NCBI RefSeq assembly: GCF_018991925.1
Contig: NW_024756914.1
Coordinates: 5,530,329-5,594,328, forward strand
DNA: 64,000 nt
Source of the DNA: Homarus americanus
Taxonomy: Eukaryota; Arthropoda; Malacostraca; Decapoda; Nephropidae
Direction: 5' to 3'
The notes under the pieces were generated by a model, which made no database searches, was not told the DNA's origin, and worked only from the letters and a program-made list of their open reading frames with translations. The stretch's first letter is position 1. Each line of letters opens with the position of its first letter. Shown piece by piece: positions 38,801 to 47,000 of the stretch. Position numbers and translations under genes: made by a program.

Positions 38801-40328
38801 GCTGCTGTCAGAGCGTGTTGTCCTCTACTCTTTGTTTATGTTCGGACCAAGAGGATCGCTCAGTCACAAGTGTCGCCATTTGTTGTTTATGTCTCACAGA
38901 AAAGGTCTGACCACCCATCACGCAGTGCCCCTTACCACCGTGTTGGCTTCTTAAGCGTCTACAGCGCATGTGTGGGGGGTGGTGTGGGAGTTTCTTATTG
39001 GCTATAGCAATAGGAGACTTATAATTGGGCAAGAGTTTTTTGTCTTCACCAATGAACAATGTGTGGGTGCATAGGGAGTGGAGATTTGATTTTCAGTACC
39101 AGAATAACCAGATATGGCTGAACAGGTGGAACGAGCTGTGCCAACATTGTGATAGAGATTATTTTATGTCAATTGCAGAGTTTCATCAGAAAAATAGTGT
39201 TAGGTTAGGTCAGGTTAGGTTTGTTGGGGTTTTTATTTGTGATTTACTTGAGAAAAAAATATATTTTTGTTAAGATTGATGGGGGGGGATGTCAAAAACT
39301 ATTGATTTCCAGCTGAAATGAATATCAAATTCGTTTGAAACTCATCAAATAACACCGGAAAAACTTATTTTTAATAGACAAACAGAGACCGGTGCATTAG
39401 TGAAAATTGACCGCCACATGTTAAATAACGTTTATTTTTAAAATAACTCTTTTTTAACATATTTCCACAAACTACAACAGTGTCTACTATAATATAACAA
39501 TGAAAATCCGGCATTTTTATAATTGTTTTCAATCAATTTCGCTCGCCGGTTAGTCCTATATAATTACCAAAATATCAAAGAAGAAAAATGTCTTAGAATT
39601 GTCTAAACATTAAGAAATACATATTAATAACAGCGAAAGAAAGACCGGTGCAAGACTATAAATTCACCGAAATGCCATAGATGAAAGGAGTCTTAGAATT
39701 GTCTAAATTACTGATTTCAAAACTTAAAATCCTAAAAATCGCTGGATGACCGAAACGATAATTTTACCGATTCTATATTGTCTTATCGTTTCTATTACTT
39801 ACTATCATCCTATGAACATCTGGAGTTAGCCAGCTGCTACAGGAATACAGATCGAACTACACATGCCCAGAACAAACTCTGCACACTTGGAGCTGGCGGA
39901 CGCTCGCCCCACAAGGGGTCACAGCTCAAGATTGAAGAAGCCGCAAGTCCAGAAAACTGTGAGGGCAAACTTTTTCGGAGTGAGAGTTGTGAACTCTTGG
40001 AACAATCTACCAGAAAGTGTTGTGACGACACCGAGTGTGAGCTCTTGACCAACACTGGAGCAGGTTCAGGTACATTCAGGAGCCGGTGCATGCCCAGTAC
40101 TTGCCAACAGTGTGTAACAGAGATGTGACCGATCCACTAAGCAGCTAAAGAGCCGATCAGTGGTGAAGAGGATAAAAGTAAAACAGTATAAGTAAACAAT
40201 GAGCCTGTTAGTGAGTCTCACCCACGACCTTCATCACTTCTAATGTATTGTATTATCTTACCTTTAGGAAACTGGAGTTCAGTGGCGTCCTCTTCTGTTG
40301 TATCACCAGTCGACTGTTGCTCTGCCAT
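17810..40328 (-). CDS. POLR2D: RNA polymerase II subunit RPB4 (four coding exons)
   Basis: RPB4 forms the RPB4/RPB7 stalk of RNA polymerase II in the nucleus, acting in initiation and RNA handling. Coding exons on the minus strand are 40328-40262, 37040-36937, 29632-29460 and 17888-17810. All introns have GT-AG ends and the phases join (1, 0, 2), giving 140 residues; the human protein has 142. Diagnostic segments are [15 protein letters not shown] (exon 2), [18 protein letters not shown] (exon 3) and [11 protein letters not shown]...RSFQY at the C-terminus. The start is the only in-frame ATG before the family-typical acidic N-terminus ([18 protein letters not shown]). Introns total about 22 kb and are full of transposons. 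No damage is seen in the coding sequence. Confidence 0.96.
18195..20292 (-). mobile_element. Jockey-like LINE, RT half, in POLR2D intron 3
   Basis: Minus-strand pieces in order: the end of an endonuclease (SDHNLISIS, about 20270), a linker, [14 protein letters not shown] (19540), [12 protein letters not shown] (19220), [14 protein letters not shown] (19080) and [12 protein letters not shown] (19010). A C-terminal segment follows (18700-18270; [16 protein letters not shown]). The catalytic YADD is mutated to YADN and frames are broken, so it is dead. The 3' end at about 18195 has an A-rich tail. An endonuclease fragment of similar type lies at 28590-29113. Same strand as POLR2D. Confidence 0.8.
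20437..23111 (+). mobile_element. Nearly complete Tigger (pogo superfamily) transposon A1
   Basis: About 2.67 kb inside POLR2D intron 3, antisense to the gene. Ends are CAGTATTACCCCGCTTAACG (left) and, reverse-complemented, ACAATAGTACCCCGCTTAAC (right), with TA dinucleotides next to both ends. Subterminal ACGCGG/ACGCGT motifs recur in the first 120 bp. The GC-rich left UTR is followed by a transposase gene (20844-22756) with one frameshift and one extra stop. It is the longest and best-preserved member of the A family; copies A2, A3 and A4 are internally deleted relatives. Confidence 0.9.
20844..22756 (+). pseudogene. Tigger transposase, TIGD1-like, one frameshift and one stop
   Basis: A DDE transposase for cut-and-paste movement at TA sites. 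The first 426-codon frame (20844-22124, GTG-opened; a true ATG is not clear) has a psq-type helix-turn-helix (about residues 40-75; [14 protein letters not shown]), a CENP-B-type DNA-binding domain (about 100-175; [15 protein letters not shown]), and the catalytic core with Asp210 (NMDESG), Asp325 (LLDNAPGH) and Asp358 (QPMDQEL). All three acids are intact. A frameshift near 22060-22080 moves the continuation to 22061-22600 ([14 protein letters not shown]). An in-frame TAA at 22598-22600 precedes [12 protein letters not shown], a PIP-box-like tail, and the final stop is at 22754-22756. Confidence 0.9.
23112..24287. other. POLR2D intron 3, no gene seen
   Basis: AT-rich intronic sequence with no recognised domain or repeat boundary. 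Confidence 0.4.
24288..24573 (-). mobile_element. Tigger-type MITE F1 with transposase N-terminus
   Basis: 286 bp with ends CAGCTCCTCCCCGACTTACG (left) and, reverse-complemented, CAGCTCCTCCCCGACTTATG (right), flanked by TA. The minus strand retains MAGKLKSE followed by a degraded [14 protein letters not shown]2 (38091-38396) carries the matching MAGKRKSES start in plus orientation. MAGKRK-type starts are typical of jerky/Tigger-like transposases. Confidence 0.75.
24790..25215 (-). pseudogene. CR1/L2-like LINE C-terminal fragment
   Basis: The minus-strand frame reads [36 protein letters not shown], a stop, then [11 protein letters not shown] and NGMKLRCR. This is the post-RT region of an L2/CR1-like LINE. 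Several stops are present. Confidence 0.7.
25475..26118 (-). mobile_element. Tigger-type element B2 with transposase DNA-binding region
   Basis: 644 bp with ends CACCCACTCCTCGCTTTACG (left) and, reverse-complemented, CACCCAGTCCTCGCTTAACG (right), flanked by TA. On the minus strand (about 25830-25650) it keeps [20 protein letters not shown], then [13 protein letters not shown], the N-terminal psq-type helix-turn-helix of a Tigger transposase. The core is deleted. Confidence 0.8.
26151..27314. mobile_element. piggyBac-like TTAA element with internal duplication
   Basis: About 1.16 kb bounded by TTAA on both sides. The left end reads TTAACCCTCAGGCCCCGGGT and the right, reverse-complemented, TTAACTCTTACGCCCCAGGC. 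The interior has two diverged direct copies (26328-26660 and 26722-27060, period about 395 bp), each with CATGTTGTATYAAAGTA and AATAATGCTATGATTATG. No transposase remnant. A partial relative starts at 47087. Confidence 0.7.
27371..28050 (-). mobile_element. Nonautonomous Tigger element A3
   Basis: 680 bp with ends CAGCCAACCCTCACTTTACG (left) and, reverse-complemented, CAGTCAACCCTCGCTTTACG (right), flanked by TA. On the minus strand the transposase C-terminal tail is recognisable ([14 protein letters not shown], about 27818-27845). It shares its inner sequence with A2 and A4. Confidence 0.85.
28082..28588. mobile_element. Family H foldback element
   Basis: Starts 31 bp after A3. The ends are CGGCCACCCAAATTCG (left) and, reverse-complemented, CAGTCAGCCAAATATCC (right), next to TA. 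It contains a long inverted repeat: about 28187-28274 pairs with 28352-28441 (outer ends CAAAGGTAGAATTTTTATAA and its complement), with a loop of about 77 nt. A diverged copy ends at 31062 and a fragment lies at 8808-9003. Confidence 0.7.
28590..29113 (-). pseudogene. Jockey-like LINE endonuclease fragment
   Basis: The minus-strand frame contains [46 protein letters not shown] and [20 protein letters not shown], ending YLGYFNV. This is the order of an APE-type endonuclease, with GDFN altered to GYFN. It probably belongs to the family of the RT at 18195-20292. Truncated. Confidence 0.7.
29114..29459. other. POLR2D intron 3, no gene seen
   Basis: Includes a block near 29180-29330 (GTCAAAAGTAAGTGAGATAA, then GGCAGAAAGACAGATGAGCA) that recurs at about 42955-43065, so it is part of a dispersed repeat. 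Confidence 0.4.
29460..29632 (-). CDS. POLR2D: POLR2D coding exon 3
   Basis: 173 nt between acceptor CATTTTCAG and donor GTAAGA. Encodes [20 protein letters not shown], then [28 protein letters not shown] and PEEAKALIP, plus two bases of the next Ser codon. Confidence 0.96.
29633..30404. other. POLR2D intron 2, no gene seen
   Basis: Contains GAAGCCA/GAAGCTGAAGCC mini-repeats near 29690-29780, similar to the reverse complement of the 51390-51490 region. Nothing coding was recognised. Confidence 0.35.
30405..31062. repeat. Decayed Tigger-type left end and second family H copy
   Basis: CAGAAGACCCTCGCCAATCA at about 30409 resembles a Tigger-type terminus but has no clear partner. From about 30690 to 31062 a diverged copy of the 28082-28588 element is present, including its terminal CAGTCAGCCAAAGATAC (reverse complement) next to TA at 31063. 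Confidence 0.5.
31063..31436. other. POLR2D intron 2, possible LINE remnant
   Basis: The minus-strand stretch at 31138-31323 ([20 protein letters not shown], then [20 protein letters not shown]) resembles the LINE segment after the FADD box (LGV.VD..L), but too weakly for a firm call. Confidence 0.3.
31437..31795 (-). repeat. tRNA-Ala-derived SINE, copy 2
   Basis: Reverse-oriented copy of the 653-1020 SINE. On the minus strand the head reads GGTGGTAGAAGCGG (A-box region), CTTGCCTCGCAAGCAAG (anticodon arm) and GGTTCGATTCCC (a perfect B box). The tail is an A-rich run at 31437-31448. The better B box suggests a younger copy. Confidence 0.85.
31796..32937. other. POLR2D intron 2, no gene seen
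   Basis: AT-rich, with G10 (31956-31965) and C13 (32345-32357) runs and many ACTGTAC/GTACAGT palindromes at 32150-32400. No coding exon was recognised. Confidence 0.4.
32938..33520 (-). mobile_element. Nonautonomous Tigger element A4, right end missing
   Basis: Begins CAGTGAACCCTCACTTTACG after TA and follows A3 closely, but stops before the right inverted repeat. On the minus strand (33519-33220) it retains an open transposase tail: [17 protein letters not shown], then an Asp/Ser/Glu-rich stretch ending DTGEGQ and a stop. Confidence 0.8.
33780..34515 (+). pseudogene. CR1/L2-like LINE 3' portion
   Basis: Plus-strand frames read [20 protein letters not shown], then [40 protein letters not shown] and [20 protein letters not shown]. 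This is the same family as 9957-13835, with the 3' end GCCGATCAGTGGTGAAGAGG followed by AAAAG repeats. 5'-truncated and frameshifted. Confidence 0.8.
34516..36213. other. POLR2D intron 2, no recognised gene
   Basis: The stretch at 35052-35284 is open in two overlapping plus frames (for example [13 protein letters not shown]), and 34930-35033 is open on the minus strand, but I recognise no family and see no splice support. It may be a decayed repeat. Confidence 0.35.
36214..36592. mobile_element. TIR element E1 with internal tandem repeats
   Basis: 379 bp. The left end starts CAGTAATACTGTACCTCCGT, then TAGCCG; the right, reverse-complemented, starts CAGTGATATCTCCGTTAGCT. TA flanks both sides. 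The inside is three imperfect units of about 115 bp, each with TTCCGG/CCGGAA, AATTCCAGRGATG and GAGAGATGAT. E2 at 37411-37890 is related. Confidence 0.7.
36937..37040 (-). CDS. POLR2D: POLR2D coding exon 2
   Basis: 104 nt between acceptor TTTTAATTGCAG and donor GTAAGA. Encodes [20 protein letters not shown], then [14 protein letters not shown], with the leading Glu codon split by intron 1. Confidence 0.96.
37411..37890. mobile_element. TIR element E2, diverged
   Basis: The left start is AGTGATACCTCTATTAGCCA and the right, reverse-complemented, TAATATCTCCATTAGCTGG. The same CCGGAA/TTTTCC-rich internal units as E1 are present. Edges are approximate. Confidence 0.6.
38091..38396 (+). mobile_element. 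Tigger-type MITE F2 with transposase N-terminus
   Basis: 306 bp with ends CAGGTACTCCTCGACTTACG (left) and, reverse-complemented, CAGTCTCTCCTCGACTTACG (right), flanked by TA. The plus strand from 38233 reads [20 protein letters not shown], a basic N-terminus like those of jerky/Tigger transposases. The rest of the gene is deleted. Matches F1. Confidence 0.75.
38397..39830. other. POLR2D intron 1, no gene seen
   Basis: Has short TTAGG-like runs near 39200 (GTTAGGTTAGGTCAGGTTAG) and G8 at 39281. No coding exon was recognised. Confidence 0.4.
39860..40190 (+). pseudogene. CR1/L2-like LINE 3' end fragment
   Basis: Plus frames give [20 protein letters not shown], then [20 protein letters not shown]. 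The 3' end reads GCCGATCAGTGGTGAAGAGG then ATAAAAG. It lies only about 70 bp from the splice donor of POLR2D exon 1. Confidence 0.8.
40262..40328 (-). CDS. POLR2D: POLR2D coding exon 1 (start)
   Basis: 67 nt from ATG to donor GTAAGA. Encodes [20 protein letters not shown] then PK, plus one base of Glu. The acidic N-terminus matches the family pattern just before the conserved F-P-K-E-F junction. Confidence 0.95.
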
Positions 40329-40710
40329 GATAACGGTCGTCTTCTTCAGGAATAACAGGTGACCACTGAACAACTCTATTACTGCTTCATAACAACAATG
40401 GCAACAACGAGCTTATATTTATTTTTATTTTTTTCAGTAGGTAAGACTTAATGAAACTATTCGTATAAATTTATAAAATATGAATCATAAAATAAATATA
40501 TTAATTACAAATAATTGATCGTATCATATATATTTGAAAAATCATATATATATATCACTATACTGTATGAGGTACTTTATAGACAAATTTTACTTCAGAT
40601 TTTAGAATATATTGCCGTTTTTATTAAATATGTTTAATTAAACTAAAGTATGTAAATATATAAAAATAAATACGTATCCATAATAAATGTTAGGCTGGTT
40701 GTTTATCACC
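40329..40710. promoter_or_regulatory. Candidate bidirectional promoter, POLR2D / IGBP1
   Basis: 382 bp lie between the two divergent start codons and must hold both 5' UTRs and transcription starts, unless noncoding first exons lie elsewhere. It is AT-rich with ATATATA blocks near 40540. I see no CpG-rich island or clean TATA box assignable to either gene. Confidence 0.6.
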
Positions 40711-40818
40711 ATGGCCGAGGAGGAGCACCCCAGTGTCTCTCTTCTCTTTGACAAATGCCTGAAAATACACGACGAAATAGACAAATCTGACCTACCCACA
40801 AACTCAGATAGTCTACAG
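40711..40818 (+). CDS. IGBP1: IGBP1 coding exon 1
   Basis: 108 nt, 36 codons, donor GTTTGT. Encodes MAEEEHPSVSLLFDKCLKIH, then DEIDKSDLPTNSDSLQ. Start context ATCACCATGG is favourable. Confidence 0.93.
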
Positions 40819-40947
40819 GTTTGTGTTACTTAAATATAGGAGCGTCATTTGGTGGTTGTTACTTGTTAGTGAGTTGTGAGGGAGGCTGGCTTAACGAGCT
40901 ATAGTTAATCCATTTGAATCTTGGGGTAAATATATAACTCCGCCACG

Positions 40948-41040
<93 letters not shown>

Positions 41041-44000
41041 TATTATTGCGTTTACACACCGTTCATTCCTACCACTAATCTATTATTATATTCGAATAAG
41101 ACGTCCAATTATAAGATAATTTTCATCTATTACATTACTGGCGGAAATGTATAATAACGGAGATATCTTTTCCAAAAAATGTCTATTTTCTTCATTAACC
41201 TCCCGCCATTATTGTCTCCCTCTCACCCAACACTGCGTGTCTCTCTCGTCTCCTTCATAAATCATCACGCGCAAGCGTAACCGTACACGTCACACAGCCA
41301 ATCAAAAGCGTTTTTGCTTTTGGAACCAATTAAAATGATTTTGGGTTTAATTCAGAGTATATTTGGCCCAATTAAAATCGAGTTCTATTTTGGGTTTCAT
41401 ATTTTGAAATTCAAGTTCAGTTCCGATCATGGAAGTCTGCGATAGATGTCACTTAAAGTATACGGAGCTGATTGCGAGTTTTTGGAAAAAAACGTAGAAA
41501 CTATAGCATTTTTTCAATTGTATGGTGTTCTTCCAACCTCAGTAAAGTGTACTAATAACAAGACTGAATGTAAATATCGCAAAGACCAACATATGTGGCG
41601 TTGGGTAAGAATCCCAGAATGCAACGACGAACAAGAACCAGGCCAATAAGGTAAGAAATAGGTAATTCCATCATATGGTCAGAGTCAGTTAAGTTAGGTT
41701 AGGTTAGGTTTTTGTTTTTCTAGTGTTTTTGTATATTTTTTAGTCGTTTAGCTACTTTTTTTCGGAAAACGTCAAACGAAAAAAAAATCGCAAAAAAAAA
41801 CGGCTAATTTCCTCCAAAAATGAAGGTCATATTCGGTCTAAACACACACACAAATACAATAGAAAAATATTTTTTTTACTTGCTAAAAGTGAACGGTGTG
41901 ACAATGCAAATTTACCATATATATACATATATATATATACACACACATCGATTAGCCCACCCGGGTACAGGTCACTGACTCACATCGGGGCCTGGGAAGC
42001 GAAAATGTAATAATAATAATTTTAATAATAATTATAATAACAATAATAATTAAAACATTTATTATTTTACTTTAGGACATAGTGTGCCCGAAAGTTATAA
42101 ACTACTGAAACATTTAGATTTCGCTATTCTGAGCATTTTGAACCCAATAAATACAGGGCGGAAATGGATAATAGCAACACAATTAATTTAATTGATTTTA
42201 CGTAGTTTTAAGTCTTCATCTCTGTGAGGAGATGTTATCTGTGCATCAAGCATACCCAATGTTGACTGATTTCATCCAGTTGTAACCAATGAGGTATCGA
42301 TATCACGCAAAAATTTTTCAACCAATCACATTTGATTTTACCGAAACTTGGATGAATCTGGCGAGCAAGAACTATTTTTCACAAGGGCAGAGAAGGTAGG
42401 AAGGGGTCACACTCTTCTTCAGGGATACATTAAAATGTTGTATTAATAATTCAATAAAGGGTGAAATAGAGAACGAGTCTGTATGGGTAGAAATTGCGGA
42501 AGGAAGAGAAAAACTAATTATGGGAGTTATTTACAGGCCACCAAGTCTTGGGAAAGAAGCAGCTCAGCCCATATGGCAGGAAATAAGAAGGGCAGCAAAA
42601 TACAACAACCTGTGAATTATGGGGGATTTCAACTTCAGAAATATTGACTTGGGCAACATTGTAGGTGACTATGAATCTGATGACTTCCTAGACGCAGTAC
42701 AGGACAATTTTTTTAAACAACTAATTACAGAACCTACTAGAGGTGACAATATATTAGACCTAGTATTAAAAAATAAAGAAAATATTATCAGAGATATCAC
42801 AGTAGGGGAAGAACTAGGTAACAGTGATCACAGAGAAATCAGGTTCACCCTAAATTGGGAAATGAAACATAAAATAATAATAATAGTAATATAAAGAACC
42901 ATAAAGAAATCCCCCCCAAAAAAGATCAAGAGTGAGAAACGATATGTGTATGTGGTGTTGTCAAAGTAAGAGAAACTACTGAGACCCAGTAATTGTGTGT
43001 AAATGTGGCAGAAAGTCTGATCAGCAACCTGGGACCTGGTCACAATTTTTGTGATGCCATACGGTATAATGGTTAGTTTTATACCGTATTTTTATGGTAT
43101 TATCGTTTCGGTGATCCAGGGAATTTTTTGGGGGGGTCTGTCCCCCGGTTAGGTTAGATATAGGTTAGGTTAATTTGTATATCTAAATAGAGGGATGACT
43201 GAAACTATAATTATGGGCTATAATAATTTATCATCTTCTTTAGCAACTTGTTCATGGAAGTGGCTATATACAGGACCGTTCTGCAAGACATGTCATGTCT
43301 TGTCTTATCAGGACGGTCCTGTATATAGCCTCGGCCACTTGTTCGTATGCTTTATTTAATACTCTGTGTACACTACAGTGCACCATATTATTGGTATTTT
43401 ATTTACAAAACTCAGAAAATTCCTGAATTTGGTTCAATTCTGGTCCCAAGCGTGTTTAAATTACTATGTGTTGTACAGGTATTTGGAGTGATTACCCTGG
43501 GAGACACCACTCTTGTTCCCTATGAACACTTACATTTGCTACTGTATTGTCAACAAGACTGATCCTTCTTAATTCCTGAAACATACTGAGCTGTTTCCCT
43601 CAACTTATTTAATCGTTTTTTTTATTTTACAAATATTTCTAATCTAAGGATTGTGATTAACTGTGTTTTTTCTTCCAGGTTAAGATTAGAGAAGGTATAG
43701 ATGGTTTAATTAAAACAACAGTGTTGGTGTCAGAACTTGGAGTTTTCAGCCGTAATGAAGTACTTGATGAACTCCCTACGTCTTCTATCAAATTCCTCTT
43801 GTTGCCAGTTCTTCTGGGATCCCTCTCTGTCAAGCGTACAGACTTTAATCGTTTGGAAGTTCTTCGACTGGCAGACATATATTACAGGGACTTTGTAAAG
43901 CGTTGTAAACAGTACGAGCTCACAGACGCTAAGTTACCTAATGATCAAAGTGAGGAAGATGATTCAAATGAAGCTGAGTCAGATAGAAATAATGTACCCA

Positions 44001-47000
44001 AAGCTTCTGTCAAAAAAGGAATGCCATCCCCAGAGGTAAGGATAACCCAGGCATTGTTGATGGTTCAGGTTTAAAATGATTGACCAATGTTTTTGTTGAG
44101 TGTGGGAAGGAAGAGGTCTGGAATGTTATTGTGTGAACCCTGTGACTGCTAATATTGTTCTACCTCACTTAAATGATAGGACAGTAGTGATGCATCATGA
44201 CACGGGTTTCTATGTAAGTCGGAGTTAGGGACCAGGGGCCAAAAAATATACATAATACTGTGTACTGTATTACCTAAAAAAAATTTTACTCAGATAAGAA
44301 AATGTATAGCAATACACACCACTGTGAGCCACATGTAATATTTTCTTGCAACCTCAGTCATCTCCATCTACTCTCCTCTTCTCAGGCGAAGTGACAGCTG
44401 AATTACACATAAGTAAAAAAAACTGTCTAAGTATATTTATGTTCAAGTCAAAGTCAAGTTAAGGACTTTTATTATGATTACAATATACACTGTTGGAACA
44501 TTCATTTGTTGTATCATTATTATTATTATTACTGACCATTCACATGCCACTGTTCATGTAATGGGATATTAAGATTTTCCCTTAGTTAATGTAAGATTTT
44601 CTTCTTGGTAGGAACTTCAAATAATGGTCAAACAACGGGAAGAGAAAATACGAAGATTTAAAGAGAAGAAAGCTATAGGAGATCTGCTGGTTAATCTTAA
44701 GAAAGCTCTTGATAACCCAAGTTATGATGAAGATACTTTAAGAAAATATTATATTACTATGGTTAAGAAATTTATTTATGAAAGGTAAGTGGCTCTTGGT
44801 GTAATACTGTAAGTTTATTCTGTGTATGTTATGAAGTACTTTTTTTTTACTAAGCAGGTCATTCACATAAATAATGTGAGATTTAAGGTCAAATTTTTAT
44901 TGGCTTCCTGTTAAAAGTGGCTCTCCTGTCTTATTCTATAGAGATTGACCTATTTAGCAAGAATCAAAGCTGAGGTCATTAGAGCCCATCTGTAGGTGTC
45001 AATAGCCACGAGAGGGACAAATTCAGCCAGTTTCCTCTAACTGTATACTGTACAGTAATATAGTTTCAAAAAGTGTCATATTTGATTGTTGGTTTGAGAA
45101 TTCAATGGGTGTTCTTAGTGAAAATTCATAAATGACTCATAATTTGCCCTCAGGGGACAGCTTCTGTTCTTGGTTATGGTTAGCACCATGCTACTGTACA
45201 GTCCCAGCTGGCAGTTCTGAAAGTACAGCATTTATTTCTCAGTAGTGGTGGTGGTGAGAGAAGGATGCTGTTCCTGCACTTACAACATTCAGTAGACCAG
45301 GCTGCCTCATAAACTTTGGTTCACCTGGCTTTGTAGCCCTTTACACTGATTCACAGGAACAGTGATCGTGCCACAGAATGGAGATAGTCCACTGAATAAC
45401 TGGAAAATTAATAATATTGTTATTATTTTTTATGATTATTAATATTTTAGTCTTGATGATATGGCTTTTATTTATACCTGTATGTGTAACTACAGTTTAG
45501 AAGAATTGGATAGCTTGACAATGGAACGCACAATGCTGCTGGAGATGGAAGCCATGAGGAAGAAAGGAACACTCCCAGACCCACAGCAAATCCCCAAGGC
45601 GAAACCACTGAAGTATGCACTATACTGTACCCTCTTGTCTGGTTTTTCATATACTGTACTGTCTACATATTAATAATCATTGTATTGGTTGCATTTGTTT
45701 TGTTGACTGTTTTAAAAGTATGAAGTTAATCTAATTGGTGTTTGTATTACCAAGATGTTAATATCTGTATTACTTGTACTACTCTCACACAGGCCAATCC
45801 TTATTACCAGAGATACAATACAAAATAATGTGTTTGGTCTGGGATACCCAAGTCTTCCATCCATGACAGTGGAAGAGTTTTATGACCAACGCGTCAGAGA
45901 TGGCTGGTAGGTGACTTTTAAGTATGTTCTGTTCGGTAATGTGGCTGGAGTGTTAATTTATGAGTATTTTTCAAGTATATGATTAAGGAGTACAGTACTC
46001 TATTTTAGTTTTGAGTTTAACCAATTGTGTACATGGTCGTCTCTGAGCTGAATAAAATCAAGTGTTAGCCAAATAAAATTAAAAGTGGCATCCCCATAGT
46101 GAAGGAGTTAAAAAGACTTAATTTTGGCTAATATCCTTTAAGTACAGCATGCTGAAATCAAACCCCAGAGAGTCAAGTTCAATTCTCATTCTGTCTGATG
46201 ACTTACAAATCACATGATGGAGTGGTAATGGTAAGGTACAATTCTGTTCATCAGATTTAAGATTAGTGTAAGATGTTGGTGCCAGTGAGGAGCAGCAGCA
46301 ACAACGTTCATATTGTGCTTGTTCTTCAGCCTAACAACATCCATAGTAGCAGTGAGAAGCTTCATTCCATAACCCAGCCACCCTGATAGTGAAGGTCTTT
46401 TAGAGATAATTGGCATACGACCTATTAGGTTTGTCTTGGTTTGGGTTAGTATACTGACATCAACACCTGGATCATTACGGCCTTAGCAAAGTTAATTGTT
46501 ATCAGGGATGTTGATTTGACCTGTGGCAATTCCTCTGGTGTCTTATTCTTGTTTTGTGGTCTTCTCTTCACAAGGTGGGTAATCAAAGGAACTGTCAAAC
46601 ACACTCTTTGGGGTGGTTATCTATTGAAGGGTGACCTATGTACCTCAACCAACAGTTAACTCAGTACCAGAGTCCTCATGCTCCACTCTGCAGACCATGA
46701 AAGGAGGCTTAGATTGGCCCAAACAAGACAGCTACAGCTTTGTGGGAAAACAATTATGGTCTTTACATCTCCCTGATATGCCTGAGAATGTTGGTGTGGA
46801 GGACTGTTAACTAGCCATGGAGCTCATCTCTAATCTTGTCCCAGTTTGCTGAGAACAAATGGTTGTAGAAGAGTGGATAGAATGAAGATGAACAAGCTGG
46901 TGAAGACAATACAGGTGTATTAGATAAATTATAAACTTGTGTGAATGTATTGAGATGGAATGTGATATGAAAATATAAAAAGTGGATGAATCTAAGATTT

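Noticed and set aside
45461..45673. ORF frame extended beyond IGBP1 exon 4
   Set aside because: Extension past 45612 runs into the intron; the donor GTATGC and the match of exon 5 show the real junction.
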